Of a DNA stretch of 64,000 nucleotides, positions 16,048 through 25,233 are shown one piece after another (within the stretch, counting starts at the first letter, position 1; each line of letters begins with the position of its first letter). A program made the translations under genes and the position numbers. The notes below the pieces were generated by a model, which searched no databases, was not told the DNA's origin, and was given only the letters and a program-made list of their open reading frames with translations. The stretch spans positions 56,518 through 120,517 of the forward strand of contig CAYWPC010000003.1 in assembly GCA_964460075.1 (NCBI GenBank), in the 5' to 3' direction. The stretch is from JAMBLL01 sp964460075 (GTDB lineage Bacteria > Actinomycetota > Acidimicrobiia > Spongiisociales > UBA5794).

Positions 16048-17139
16048 CTACGGTGTCGCTGAACGGTGGTCGATGCGGCCACGCACGAGCGCAGACCGAT
16101 CGGACGTCCACGGCGCATACGGCACGCGGAGCACCTCAGCGAGGCCGAGAAGATCCGTCTCGTAGTTAACCCGCCAACCGGAGAAATCCCTCCATGCCTG
16201 CTCCTTCTCGGCGTGCATGTGCATACCGGCCTCCTGAAGTGCGTCGAAGGCTGCATCGAACTCTGATCGTTGGATAGCGATCGGGTCGTCAGCGCTCGGG
16301 CTGGGATCAGATTCGATGCCGACGCCTTGCGCGATACGCCGTAGGGACACATATCCCGCCCGTATCATCAGTTGTGCTGCAGCCCGATCGGCGTCGGCGG
16401 AGCCGGCGCATGACGAGATCCACAACGACGCCGCGTCAAGCACCGTTCCCGCCGCTGTGACCCAGGAGTGATTCGGATCGGTCGACCTGAACCACGGAAG
16501 GGCCGCGTACGTCGTGTGGGTCTCCTCGAGCTCCGCAAACCAGGGTTCCCAACTCAGCCACTCCGTCGAGAGCTGGTCAAGCCAACCGATCCGGTGGAAC
16601 CTGATCAACATCTCTGACGCACTTGGCGGTGATCCTGCCCGCACCTCGAGAAGTGCAACCTTGCGCTCGCGAGCTTGGAAAGCCGAGTAGACAGAAGGGA
16701 GGTACGTGATGAACAGGGTCAGCACCAACAGTCCAAGAATGGCCGCTGTGAACGCCAGCAGTCGCTGTCCCGCTCCCAATGCGGGAGCGAATCCGAGCGT
16801 AGTGAGCGACGAGCCTGCAAGGTTGAAGGCACCGCCGGCTCCGATATCTGGGTCGGTCGCCCAGAACATGTTCGCGAAACCAACGAGCAGCAGAGCAAAC
16901 CACGAGGCGGGGATGAGCAGCATGCCAACCGGAGCGATGATCGCCAACGCGTCGTCCTGGGCCTTGTACGTCTTCTTGTGCGACGCGATCCATCGAAGGG
17001 TAAGCGCAACGGCACCGAAGACAACTGCCGAAAGAGACACACGTGCGGCCCTTGGCAGCACAACTGTTCGTACGGCCGTCTGGACCACGAACGCGACGAT
17101 TACGAGACCAACAGTGAAGAGCGCGTACTCCACGCTCAC
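16048..17139 (-). CDS. Ion-channel-like membrane protein with TTLGFA filter-type segment
   Basis: The 363-residue protein has about five hydrophobic segments in its first 160 residues and a soluble C-terminal half. Between two late helices lies GSSLTTLGFA (109-118), which occupies the place of the TTVGYG selectivity filter of two-helix potassium channels. The soluble half (GSADADRAAAQLM, EFDAAFDALQEAG) is helical and of unknown role. It is probably an ion channel or a channel-derived sensor. The GTG start overlaps the acyl-CoA synthetase stop (GTGA). Confidence 0.6.
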   Translation of the reverse strand: MSVEYALFTVGLVIVAFVVQTAVRTVVLPRAARVSLSAVVFGAVALTLRWIASHKKTYKAQDDALAIIAPVGMLLIPASWFALLLVGFANMFWATDPDIGAGGAFNLAGSSLTTLGFAPALGAGQRLLAFTAAILGLLVLTLFITYLPSVYSAFQARERKVALLEVRAGSPPSASEMLIRFHRIGWLDQLSTEWLSWEPWFAELEETHTTYAALPWFRSTDPNHSWVTAAGTVLDAASLWISSCAGSADADRAAAQLMIRAGYVSLRRIAQGVGIESDPSPSADDPIAIQRSEFDAAFDALQEAGMHMHAEKEQAWRDFSGWRVNYETDLLGLAEVLRVPYAPWTSDRSALVRGRIDHRSATP

Positions 17140-18974
17140 CCACCCTTCATGTGTGCTGCGTAGCTCGATCGCAACGCTCTTCGCATGACCTTGTGGGAAG
17201 CCGTTCTCGGGAGTTCATCGACGACGACGATCTCATCCACCTTGAAGAGCGGATTGAGGCGGGAACGGATCTCTCCCTGCATGCGACTCCGCACGACGTC
17301 GATGTCGAGCGTCACGCCCGGATCGCTGACGACGAACACGACGAGCCGATCCGGACCACCCCCTGGAGGAGACACAGCAACCGCAGCAGACTCTGCTACG
17401 CAAGCCACGCCACTGATCGCAGCTTCGAGATCTGCCGACGAGACCTTGATACCACCGAGGTTCATGGTGTCATCTACTCGGCCCAGCGCCCGAAAGTAGC
17501 CGCTGGGGTCACGACCCATCTGGTCACCGTGTCGACGCAACGGTCTGCCGATCTTGGGAACATCGGAGAAATACACTTCCGCATGATCTCGGTTCAACAA
17601 CTCCGTCGACAAGCCGATCGATGGTGGCACGATGAACACCTCACCGATGTCACTCTCACGACCGTCATCATCGATCAGCACGATGTCCAGGCCGAGCGCA
17701 GGCGTGGAGAACCGAGATGGGACTGACGGGTGCAGAACGGTGGAAGTGACATATCCGCCGCCGATCTCGGTGCCACCGCAATATTCGATGACGGGGACGC
17801 CGCCTGCAGTCTGCATGAGCCAGCGATAGTCGTCCTGGTTCGAAGCCTCACCAGTTGACGACAGGACACGGACAGACGACCAATCTCCCTCCTTGAGAAC
17901 ACCGGTGACCCGCCATGAGGTGACGATTGATGGCACGAGACCGAGCATCGTGACTCTGGCTCGCTCGACGAACTCCACGAAACCTCTTGTGGTCGGGGCA
18001 TCGTCATAGAGCGCCATTGCAGCGCCGTTGAGCAGCGAGGCGTATATGAGCCAGGGGCCCATCATCCAGCCGAGGTTTGTCGGCCACGCAACGACGTCGC
18101 CTTCATGGATGTCCTGATGGAATCGACCATCCATTGCGGCCTTGATGGGCGTCGTCTGGGTCCAGGGGATCGCCTTCGGCTCGCCGGTTGTGCCGGAGGA
18201 AAACAAGATGTTTGTATACGCGGACGCCGGCATGGAGACCGGTTCGAACGTAGCGAGCGACACTACGAATTCATCCCACGCCACGTCCTCGTCGCGTAAC
18301 GCCACGTCACCGCCCGTGTCGACGACAATGCACATGGGGGCCCCAGCGTCAACACACTTGCGATACATCGCAAGAGATTTGCCACTGCGAACAGCATGAT
18401 CCTGGGTTACGACAGCGACCGGCCGAGTGATCCCGATACGTGTCGCGATCTCTTCTGGAGCGAAGGAGTCCGCGATCGAAACGACGATCCCTCCCGCTGC
18501 GACAATCCCTAGGTAGGCAACGACAGCCTCGATGTTCATGGGCATCACGATCGCGATGGCGTCACCTCGGCTAAACCCGGCTCTCGTGTAGCCGGTCGCG
18601 AAGCTGGAGACACGATCCGACAGGTCTCCAACCGAGAGCAATTCGAATCGGTCGGGTCCACCTGCGATGATCGCGATCGACTCGCGATCATGGTCGAGGC
18701 ACGAAGCAACGATGTTGAACGACGACCCAGGCAACCACTGAGGATCTGAAGAGCTGTTGGTCGCTCTGATACTCGAGGGTGGGGCAGCGAATCGAATAGC
18801 GAGGCGGTCGATCACCTCCTGCCAGAATGCATCGAGGTCCGTCAGGCTCCAACGGTGAAGCTCCTCGAACGAGGAGAACCCCCGATCGGCCATGAGGCGG
18901 GTGAGGTTGGCATTCGCTATGACGCGATCATCCGGCAGCCACGCGGGAGAAGGTGAGTGATCGCTCGTCGCCAT
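17136..18974 (-). CDS. AMP-binding acyl-CoA synthetase (AAE17/AAE18-like)
   Basis: The 612-residue ANL-superfamily enzyme has the phosphate-loop motif LFSSGTTGEPKAIPW, the motif YCGGTEIGGGY, the hinge region GYFRALGRVDDTMNLGGIKVS and a late catalytic Lys region (LPRTASHKVMRR). An extra N-terminal part (about 1-110) with a Trp-rich segment recalls the acetyl/propionyl-CoA synthetase cap and plant AAE17/18. The acid substrate is unknown. The start is ATG 18974 with TACGCT on the minus strand (18982-18987) seven bases upstream. It heads the operon with the channel-like and Clp1-like genes. Confidence 0.85.
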   Translation of the reverse strand: MATSDHSPSPAWLPDDRVIANANLTRLMADRGFSSFEELHRWSLTDLDAFWQEVIDRLAIRFAAPPSSIRATNSSSDPQWLPGSSFNIVASCLDHDRESIAIIAGGPDRFELLSVGDLSDRVSSFATGYTRAGFSRGDAIAIVMPMNIEAVVAYLGIVAAGGIVVSIADSFAPEEIATRIGITRPVAVVTQDHAVRSGKSLAMYRKCVDAGAPMCIVVDTGGDVALRDEDVAWDEFVVSLATFEPVSMPASAYTNILFSSGTTGEPKAIPWTQTTPIKAAMDGRFHQDIHEGDVVAWPTNLGWMMGPWLIYASLLNGAAMALYDDAPTTRGFVEFVERARVTMLGLVPSIVTSWRVTGVLKEGDWSSVRVLSSTGEASNQDDYRWLMQTAGGVPVIEYCGGTEIGGGYVTSTVLHPSVPSRFSTPALGLDIVLIDDDGRESDIGEVFIVPPSIGLSTELLNRDHAEVYFSDVPKIGRPLRRHGDQMGRDPSGYFRALGRVDDTMNLGGIKVSSADLEAAISGVACVAESAAVAVSPPGGGPDRLVVFVVSDPGVTLDIDVVRSRMQGEIRSRLNPLFKVDEIVVVDELPRTASHKVMRRALRSSYAAHMKGG

Positions 18975-19054
18975 GACAATCAGCGTAGCGGAGCACATTG
19001 TCGACACAGCGAGGCACCGGTCGCGTAAGGTGGTGATGAAGGAGGACGATGCTT

Positions 19055-19645
19055 ATGACACGACGACGAGAAATCGCGGCCATGACCATCCTCGGAGCCA
19101 TGACGACGCTCGTCATTGCCGGTTTTGCAGCCCCGGCATCCGCCGTGGTCATCGAGGGTCCATGCACGGGGAGCGTGACGTTCGAAGACGGTGTCAACGT
19201 CACGACGTTTGAGTCACCGAACACCGTGACCGAGAGCCATCCACTCTCACCAACCATCACCATCCCACTCGACGCGACGGTAAAATATGAGGGCAGCATG
19301 AACATCGCCCCGCCGAGCGACCTCGTGGACTTCGTTGGCGGTGTCGATCTCAAGGTCCCACTCATCGGGAACGTCACAGTTGTCAACTGGCCAGATCCTT
19401 ATGGTCAGACGCTGCAGGTCTCCGACAGCGGTTCGTACACCTATTCGTTGCCGTCGTATATCCCGAAAGGCACAGGGGGTATCGAAGTCACAGCGTGGCA
19501 CACGCAGATGGGGACGACCTGCACGGTTGCCCTCAACATAGCCATCGCCGGTGAATCCAGTATTGCCGGCATCGTCACAGGACTGCTCGCAGCAGGATTC
19601 GGCGCCTTGATGGTCGCTGCGGGGATCAAGAAGAAGGAGTCGTGA
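19055..19645 (+). CDS. Secreted, C-terminally anchored envelope protein
   Basis: The 196-residue protein has a signal peptide (TRRREIAAM..., cleavage likely after APASA), an all-beta-looking outside domain rich in Thr, Val and Pro with two or more cysteines (GPCTGS, GTTCTV), and a C-terminal hydrophobic anchor followed by KKKES. It is exported and held in the membrane. The family is unknown. ATG 19055 is preferred over 19049 because AAGGAGG (19039-19045) is nine bases away instead of three. The stop overlaps the next gene start (TGATG). Confidence 0.62.
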   Translation: MTRRREIAAMTILGAMTTLVIAGFAAPASAVVIEGPCTGSVTFEDGVNVTTFESPNTVTESHPLSPTITIPLDATVKYEGSMNIAPPSDLVDFVGGVDLKVPLIGNVTVVNWPDPYGQTLQVSDSGSYTYSLPSYIPKGTGGIEVTAWHTQMGTTCTVALNIAIAGESSIAGIVTGLLAAGFGALMVAAGIKKKES

Positions 19646-19974
19646 TGAAGGGTTATGCACTACGCGGCATCTTCGGAGGCTTCTTCGCAGGGTTTTTCCT
19701 CGCCGTAACACTCTGGTTCTACGGGGCGATCCCTTTTGCCAGCAGCCTCATGTGGGTTCTGCCGATCCTCGGCGTCGCGATCGGTCTCACGCTTGCAATA
19801 TGGGCGCCACTCGGTGGCTCGTCGAGGAAGACGACAGCATCGACGGAGCGCTCTTCCTACCAAGTCGATGGAGGTTCCGAACGATCGGAGCCGTCAAGCA
19901 AGACGCTCGAACAGGACGTAGTCGATATCGAGCTGCAGTCGATCGACGAGCCCGTTGAGCCGTCGGACGAATAG
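19645..19974 (+). CDS. Small two-helix membrane protein with acidic tail
   Basis: The 109-residue protein has two membrane segments (about 8-28 and 34-54) and a cytoplasmic tail rich in Ser, Glu and Asp (ending EPVEPSDE). ATG 19645 overlaps the stop of the envelope protein gene, so both are translated together and may form one complex. No family is recognised. Confidence 0.6.
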   Translation: MKGYALRGIFGGFFAGFFLAVTLWFYGAIPFASSLMWVLPILGVAIGLTLAIWAPLGGSSRKTTASTERSSYQVDGGSERSEPSSKTLEQDVVDIELQSIDEPVEPSDE

Positions 19975-20006
19975 ACACTGTCGGCTAGAACGCACACAAT
20001 ACGACC

Positions 20007-21440
20007 GTGAGCCAGACACGAACGTTCCAGTGGGGTGGGCGCGCCCACGTGATCTACACGATCGTGGTGTTCGTCGTGCTCGCCTCCCTCGACAACGCTG
20101 CGATCGCCCTCATACCGTCAATGGTCCCTCAACTTCGGACGTCCTTTGGGGTCGGGACGGCGGCACTCGGCGTCCTCACCGGTGCTCAGGTGCTGGTGAC
20201 GGCGATCACGGCTGTCGGTTGGGGATATCTGGCGGATCAGCAGGACAGAAAGCGTTTGCTGCTCTCTGGGACGCTGATCTGGTCTCTCGCCATGGCGACG
20301 AGCGGGTTCACAGAGTCGTTCGGCCTTCTCGTCGCCTTTCAGGTCGTCGCCGGGATTGGACTCGGGTCCATAGCCTCTGTTGGGTTCTCCGTCATATCCG
20401 ATTTTGTGGCACCGAGACGACGAGGGCTCGCCATGTCCTTCTGGGGTCTCTCCCAGGGCATCGGCACACTGGTCGGCAGCCTCCTCGCTTCCCAGGCAGG
20501 CGCAACTAGCTACCGCGCACCGTTCCTGATCATTGCAGTAGCCGGTGCAGGGTTCTCGCTGCTCTTCCTCCTCGCCTTCGATCCACCGCGCGGGTTCAAG
20601 GAGCCCGAGCTGGCTCAGATGTACGACCGCGGAGATGTCTACGACTACGACATAGATCCAAGCCAACTCAGGGAACTCTCCGAGATCAAGACGAACAGGT
20701 GGCTCGTTCTCCAGGGCCTCACGGCCCAGGTGGCGTACGGGTCGCTCATCTGGGTTCCGCTGCTGTACCAGGAGAAGGTGATCGCCGAGGGGTATTCCCT
20801 GGCGACAGGTCAACGGGTAGGAGGGCTTTTCGCTGCACTGTTCTCGATCGGTGCGCTCTTCTCGATCCTTGCAGGGCACATCGGTGACCGCTGGCAGCGA
20901 AGGAACCTCTCGGGACGAGCATACGTCTCAGCGATCGGCATCCTTGGGGCGATCCCCTTCTTCCTCGTCTTCTTCTGGGTGCCACTTCGAGGCCTGGAGG
21001 TGACAGACGGCGCAGGCACGGCAACGTTGCTCGGAGAGGTGCTGACATCGATGTTGACGAATCCGTGGGTCGGCATGGCCTTCGTCTCGGCCATTGTCGC
21101 ACTCGCCCTCACGTCCGCGGATTCCCCTAACTGGTTCGCCTTGATTTCGGACGTGAACGTGCCAGAACACCGTGGGACCGTGTTCGGAGTCGGCAATCTT
21201 GTCAATGGCGTCGGCCGAGCAGCAGGTGCGGGGCTCACCACGGTCACTGCCCAGGCGCTCAATCGCTCGATCCCCGCTCCGTACAACTTGGCCGTGGGTT
21301 TATCCCTGTTCCAGGTGTTCTTTCTACCGACGGGTTGGTGCTATTGGAAGGCATCCGGCACCGCCCCGGGCGACATTCAGCGTGTCCGGGTGATCTTGAG
21401 CGAGCGGGCCAATACCTCTGTCTCGCGAAAACATCTCTGA
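20007..21440 (+). CDS. Major facilitator superfamily transporter
   Basis: The 477-residue protein has about 12 membrane segments. The loop-2/3 motif GYLADQQDRKRLL matches the MFS pattern G-x3-D-x2-R-R, and SDFVAPRRRGLAMSFWGLSQGIG matches the helix 4-5 region. A long charged central loop (about 195-225, MYDRGDVYDYDID) separates the halves. The substrate is unknown. The GTG start is used by default; no strong ribosome site is seen. The last codons overlap the left arm of an inverted repeat that extends into the nrdJ leader. Confidence 0.82.
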   Translation: MSQTRTFQWGGRAHVIYTIVVFVVLASLDNAAIALIPSMVPQLRTSFGVGTAALGVLTGAQVLVTAITAVGWGYLADQQDRKRLLLSGTLIWSLAMATSGFTESFGLLVAFQVVAGIGLGSIASVGFSVISDFVAPRRRGLAMSFWGLSQGIGTLVGSLLASQAGATSYRAPFLIIAVAGAGFSLLFLLAFDPPRGFKEPELAQMYDRGDVYDYDIDPSQLRELSEIKTNRWLVLQGLTAQVAYGSLIWVPLLYQEKVIAEGYSLATGQRVGGLFAALFSIGALFSILAGHIGDRWQRRNLSGRAYVSAIGILGAIPFFLVFFWVPLRGLEVTDGAGTATLLGEVLTSMLTNPWVGMAFVSAIVALALTSADSPNWFALISDVNVPEHRGTVFGVGNLVNGVGRAAGAGLTTVTAQALNRSIPAPYNLAVGLSLFQVFFLPTGWCYWKASGTAPGDIQRVRVILSERANTSVSRKHL

Positions 21441-21531
21441 CTCGCGAAAACCCGCGAGCATCTCATCTGGCAATGTGTCAGACCCACGGGCTAAACATGG
21501 GCCGTGTGCCGACGTGCGTCCGGTATTGGCC
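21407..21531 (+). repeat. Inverted and direct repeats in the nrdJ leader
   Basis: GGCCAATACC (21407-21416, inside the MFS gene end) and GGTATTGGCC (21522-21531) are perfect 10-bp inverted arms. Inside are two CTCGCGAAAA copies (21422, 21441). The second forms a hairpin CTCGCG-AAAACC-CGCGAG (21441-21458), possibly the MFS terminator. No cobalamin-riboswitch core was found. Confidence 0.5.
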
Positions 21532-21584
21532 TGAATGAGGGAATGTTTGACGAGTAACACACTTGTAATTACACTCGTGCAACC

Positions 21585-21632
21585 ACGCAACATGTAGGGG
21601 TTAGCGGGACAGTTAGACACTACATGTTGTGC
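21585..21632 (+). promoter_or_regulatory. Paired NrdR-type boxes upstream of nrdJ
   Basis: ACGCAACATGTAGGGG (21585-21600) and ACACTACATGTTGTGC (21617-21632) both fit the core CwA.AT.TwG of the NrdR box. The second matches 13 of 16 consensus positions and the first 11. Their centres are 32 bp apart, about three helical turns, as in known NrdR box pairs. NrdR represses ribonucleotide reductase genes when dATP/ATP is high. No nrdR gene is in the window. Confidence 0.75.
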
Positions 21633-21692
21633 ATGTGGGTAAGTTTGTGGATATCTCGCCACGGAGGTGGCGGCAGCCGAGGGAGGCAACGT

Positions 21693-24600
21693 ATGACACA
21701 AGGGCTCCGGGTCCAACGGCGGTTCACCACAGAGGGCATCAGCCCCTACGACACCGTTACGTGGTCGATGCGAGACTCGCGCATCACCAATCCGGATGGC
21801 TCAGTCGTCTTCGAGATGACCAATGCAGAGGTTCCAACGCAGTGGAGCCAAGTTGCTGCAGACATCATGGTGTCGAAGTACTTCCGTAAGGCCGGCGTCC
21901 CCCAGTTCGACGAGCACGGCAACCAAGTCTTCGACGAGAGCGGTGAGCCGGTGCTCGGCCCTGAGCGTTCAGCGCGACAGGTCATCGACAGGCTCGCTTC
22001 TACGTGGCGCTGGTGGGGTGAAGAGCACGGGTATTTTGCTTCGGCGACCGACGCCCAGATTTTCGAGGACGAGTTGGCCTACATGCTCCTCCACCAAATG
22101 GCAGCACCCAACTCACCGCAGTGGTTCAACACGGGCCTCCATCATCGCTACGACATATCTGGCCCAGAGCAGGGATTCTGGTTTGTCGATCCTGAGACCG
22201 AGGAAGTCGCTGTGTCCGAGGATTCCTACAGCAGGCCATCTCCGCACGCGTGCTTCATCCAGTCCGTCAACGACGACCTCGTCAGCCCAGGCGGCATCAT
22301 GGACCTCTGGGTGAGAGAAGCCAGATTGTTCAAGTTCGGTTCGGGGACCGGAACGAACTTCTCGAACATACGCGCCGAGGGCGAGCCGCTCTCGGGCGGC
22401 GGCAAGTCTTCTGGCCTCATGTCGTTCCTCAAGGTCGGTGACCGTGCCGCCGGTGCCATCAAGTCAGGGGGTACGACACGACGGGCAGCCAAGATGGTCA
22501 TTCTCGATGTCGACCACCCCGACATAGAGACCTTCATTGCGTGGAAGGCAGAGGAGGAGAAGAAGGTAAGAGCGCTCGTCGCTGCGGGCTACCCAGCCGA
22601 CTTCAACGGCGAAGCGTACGCGACCGTCTCAGGGCAGAACTCGAACAATTCCATCCGGATGACGAACGAATTCGTTCAGGCAGTCCTGAGAGACGACGAC
22701 TGGAACCTCACACGCCGCACCGACGGTGCAACCATGAAGACCGTTCGTGCCCGCGACCTTTGGCGCCAGATCGCAGACGCTGCCTGGGCGTCCGCTGATC
22801 CGGGTGTGCAATATCACACAACCATCAACGAGTGGCACACCTCCCCCGCAGGCGGCGAGATACGCGCTTCGAACCCGTGTTCTGAGTACATGTTCCTCGA
22901 CAACACGGCATGCAACCTCGCATCGTTGAACCTCGGTGCGTTCTACGACGACACCACAGGCGAGTTCGACCTCGCCGAATACCGGTACGCCATCCGGCTG
23001 TGGACGATGGTGCTCGAAATCTCGGTCACGATGGCCCACTTCCCCTCGAAGGAGATCGCCCAAGGTTCCTACGACTACCGCACGCTCGGACTCGGATACG
23101 CGAACCTCGGATCGCTCCTCATGCGCATGGGTGTCGCATATGACTCGGACGAGGGACGTGCCATTGCAGGAGCCATGACGGCAATTCTCACGGGCTACGC
23201 CTACGCAGCGTCAGCAGAGATGGCATCTGTTGTCGGCCCATTCCCTCGGTACGCGGAGAACGCCTCATCGATGTTGCGCGTGATGAGCAATCACCACAAG
23301 GCCGCCTACGGAGCTGAACAGTCAGAGTACGACACCATCGGTCACACAGTCGTCGGTATCGACCAGCAGATCTGCCCACCTGACATGCTCGCTGAGGCAC
23401 ACAACGCATGGGACACGGCGGTACGCCTCGGTGAGTTACACGGGTATCGCAACGCCCAAGCAACCGTGCTTGCACCTACCGGAACCATCGGGCTCCTCAT
23501 GGACTGTGACACGACAGGGGTTGAGCCCGACTTTGCACTCGTGAAGTTCAAGAAGCTCGCAGGTGGCGGCTACTTCAAGATCGCGAACCAGTCGATCGCT
23601 CCTGCATTGGCCCGCCTTGGCTACAGCGACGAAGCGATCAGTTCCATCATCGACTACGTCGTAGGCACGATGAGCCTTGAGCATTCTCCCCATATCAATA
23701 CGCGGACACTGCTCGCGAAGGGCTTCAGCAAGGCCGATATCGCCAAGATCGAAGCGACACTTGCAGGAGTTTTCGAGATCGGCTTCGCGTTCAATCAGTG
23801 GACCCTTGGTGAAGAGACGATGCAACGTCTCGGGTTCACGCCTGAGGAGTACAACGGTCTCGGGTTCAACATGCTCGAAGCGTTCGGGTTCACGCCCGAG
23901 GAGATCAGCGCAGCCAACGACGCAATCTGTGGCAGGCAAACCATCGAAGGCGCACCTGGTCTGAAGGACGAGGACCTCGTCGTCTTCGACACGGCCAACA
24001 GAAACGGCAAGATTGGTGTTCGTTACATCCACCACTCGGGCCACATCAAGATGATGGCTGCCGCCCAGCCGTTCATCTCAGGCGCAATCTCCAAGACGAT
24101 CAACATGCCGAACGAGGCGACGGTCGCAGACATCGAAGAGTCCTATCAAATGTCATGGGAACTCGGCTTGAAGGCGGTCGCGCTGTACAGGGACGGTTCG
24201 AAGGCTTCCCAACCGTTGTCCGCAACGTCCGACGAGGGAACCTCCGATGAGGAGACCCCCGAAATATCGGCAGCCATCGAGCGCGAGGTGAACATATTCA
24301 CAGGGTTGTTCGAACCAGGCATGTCGCCAACAGAGGCATACAAGAGGGTTCCGCGTCCTCGGTTCCTTCTCCCCGCGAGACGGGTTGGCTTTACGCAGGA
24401 AGCACGGATCGGTGGCCACAAGGTATTCCTCCGCACGGGCGAGTACCCCGACGGCACACTCGGTGAGGTCTTCCTCGATCTTGCCAAGGAGGGTGCAACC
24501 CTTCGCGGTATCCTCGGGTGCTTCGCCATTGCGGTGAGCAAGGGCCTCCAGTACGGCGTACCGCTCGAGGAGTACGTAGACACGTTCACCTTCCAGACCT

Positions 24601-25058
24601 TCGAGCCTCGCGGCATGGTCGAGGGACACCCCAACATCAAGATGGCCAATTCGATCATCGACTACGTGTTTCGGGCCCTTGGCATCGAGTACCTCGAACG
24701 AGATGAGCTCGCGCAGATCCCTCCGGACCGTTCCGGGAATCTACCCGAGCCGCCGAAGGGGATCGCTGTGGATGCGGGCCTCCAACTCGACCTGGCCGAG
24801 GCCGCGATGGAGCGGGACATCGAAGCACAGATGACGGCGGCTGCTTTCGTCGACGCTCCGGTACCCCCGGCTCTGAGCACAGGCGTCGCACCAACGACAG
24901 CGCACTCGACAGCCGACGTCCAGACAGCTGCGATCCAGGCCGTCCTTGCAGACAAGATGGGTGATGCCCCGCTGTGCGACACGTGTGGACACATCACGGT
25001 TCGAAACGGGTCCTGCTATCGCTGCCTCAACTGCGGCGACTCCAAGGGCTGCAGCTGA
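21693..25058 (+). CDS. nrdJ: Adenosylcobalamin-dependent (class II) ribonucleotide reductase
   Basis: The 1121-residue enzyme makes deoxyribonucleotides with coenzyme B12. Class II motifs include NSPQWFNTG, KFGSGTGTNFS, SGGGKSSG, NPCSEYMFLDNTACNLASLNL-type active-site segment and a late TSCPD-like domain (RRVGFTQEARIGGHKV). The C-terminus is a zinc-ribbon redox tail with CDTCG, CYRCLNCG and GCS cysteines. ATG 21693 is chosen because GGGAGG lies just upstream and TQGLRVQRRFT starts the conserved protein; the in-frame ATG at 21624 lies inside an NrdR box. It is the only ribonucleotide reductase here and probably makes growth B12-dependent. Confidence 0.96.
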   Translation: MTQGLRVQRRFTTEGISPYDTVTWSMRDSRITNPDGSVVFEMTNAEVPTQWSQVAADIMVSKYFRKAGVPQFDEHGNQVFDESGEPVLGPERSARQVIDRLASTWRWWGEEHGYFASATDAQIFEDELAYMLLHQMAAPNSPQWFNTGLHHRYDISGPEQGFWFVDPETEEVAVSEDSYSRPSPHACFIQSVNDDLVSPGGIMDLWVREARLFKFGSGTGTNFSNIRAEGEPLSGGGKSSGLMSFLKVGDRAAGAIKSGGTTRRAAKMVILDVDHPDIETFIAWKAEEEKKVRALVAAGYPADFNGEAYATVSGQNSNNSIRMTNEFVQAVLRDDDWNLTRRTDGATMKTVRARDLWRQIADAAWASADPGVQYHTTINEWHTSPAGGEIRASNPCSEYMFLDNTACNLASLNLGAFYDDTTGEFDLAEYRYAIRLWTMVLEISVTMAHFPSKEIAQGSYDYRTLGLGYANLGSLLMRMGVAYDSDEGRAIAGAMTAILTGYAYAASAEMASVVGPFPRYAENASSMLRVMSNHHKAAYGAEQSEYDTIGHTVVGIDQQICPPDMLAEAHNAWDTAVRLGELHGYRNAQATVLAPTGTIGLLMDCDTTGVEPDFALVKFKKLAGGGYFKIANQSIAPALARLGYSDEAISSIIDYVVGTMSLEHSPHINTRTLLAKGFSKADIAKIEATLAGVFEIGFAFNQWTLGEETMQRLGFTPEEYNGLGFNMLEAFGFTPEEISAANDAICGRQTIEGAPGLKDEDLVVFDTANRNGKIGVRYIHHSGHIKMMAAAQPFISGAISKTINMPNEATVADIEESYQMSWELGLKAVALYRDGSKASQPLSATSDEGTSDEETPEISAAIEREVNIFTGLFEPGMSPTEAYKRVPRPRFLLPARRVGFTQEARIGGHKVFLRTGEYPDGTLGEVFLDLAKEGATLRGILGCFAIAVSKGLQYGVPLEEYVDTFTFQTFEPRGMVEGHPNIKMANSIIDYVFRALGIEYLERDELAQIPPDRSGNLPEPPKGIAVDAGLQLDLAEAAMERDIEAQMTAAAFVDAPVPPALSTGVAPTTAHSTADVQTAAIQAVLADKMGDAPLCDTCGHITVRNGSCYRCLNCGDSKGCS

Positions 25059-25064
25059 TGTGAA

Positions 25065-25153
25065 TTTTCATACTGACATTGGGCAGTTTTTCACGGTTTG
25101 TCAGTGCCGTTTTCACAGAATGTCACCGACGTTTTCACACTGACAAAACAGAC
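25065..25153. repeat. Four degenerate 22-bp repeats downstream of nrdJ
   Basis: TTTTCA recurs at 25065, 25088, 25110 and 25132, that is every 22-23 bp. Each copy is followed by TGACA or TGTCA. ACTGACA (25072-25078) and TGTCAGT (25099-25105) are perfect inverted arms. The array is A/T-rich, unlike its surroundings, and lies between the convergent nrdJ and anti-sigma genes. It may be a protein-binding array or a terminator region. Confidence 0.5.
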
Positions 25154-25233
25154 ACATGGGGCGCCGGCAGCCGTGCCAGCCATCACTCCAGGAGTCTTGA
25201 GTTCGGCTACGTGTTCGTGACGGTCAATCGCTG

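Noticed and set aside
21441..21692. Cobalamin riboswitch upstream of nrdJ
   Set aside because: The conserved B12-box and core elements were not found. NrdR-type boxes explain the conserved signals better.
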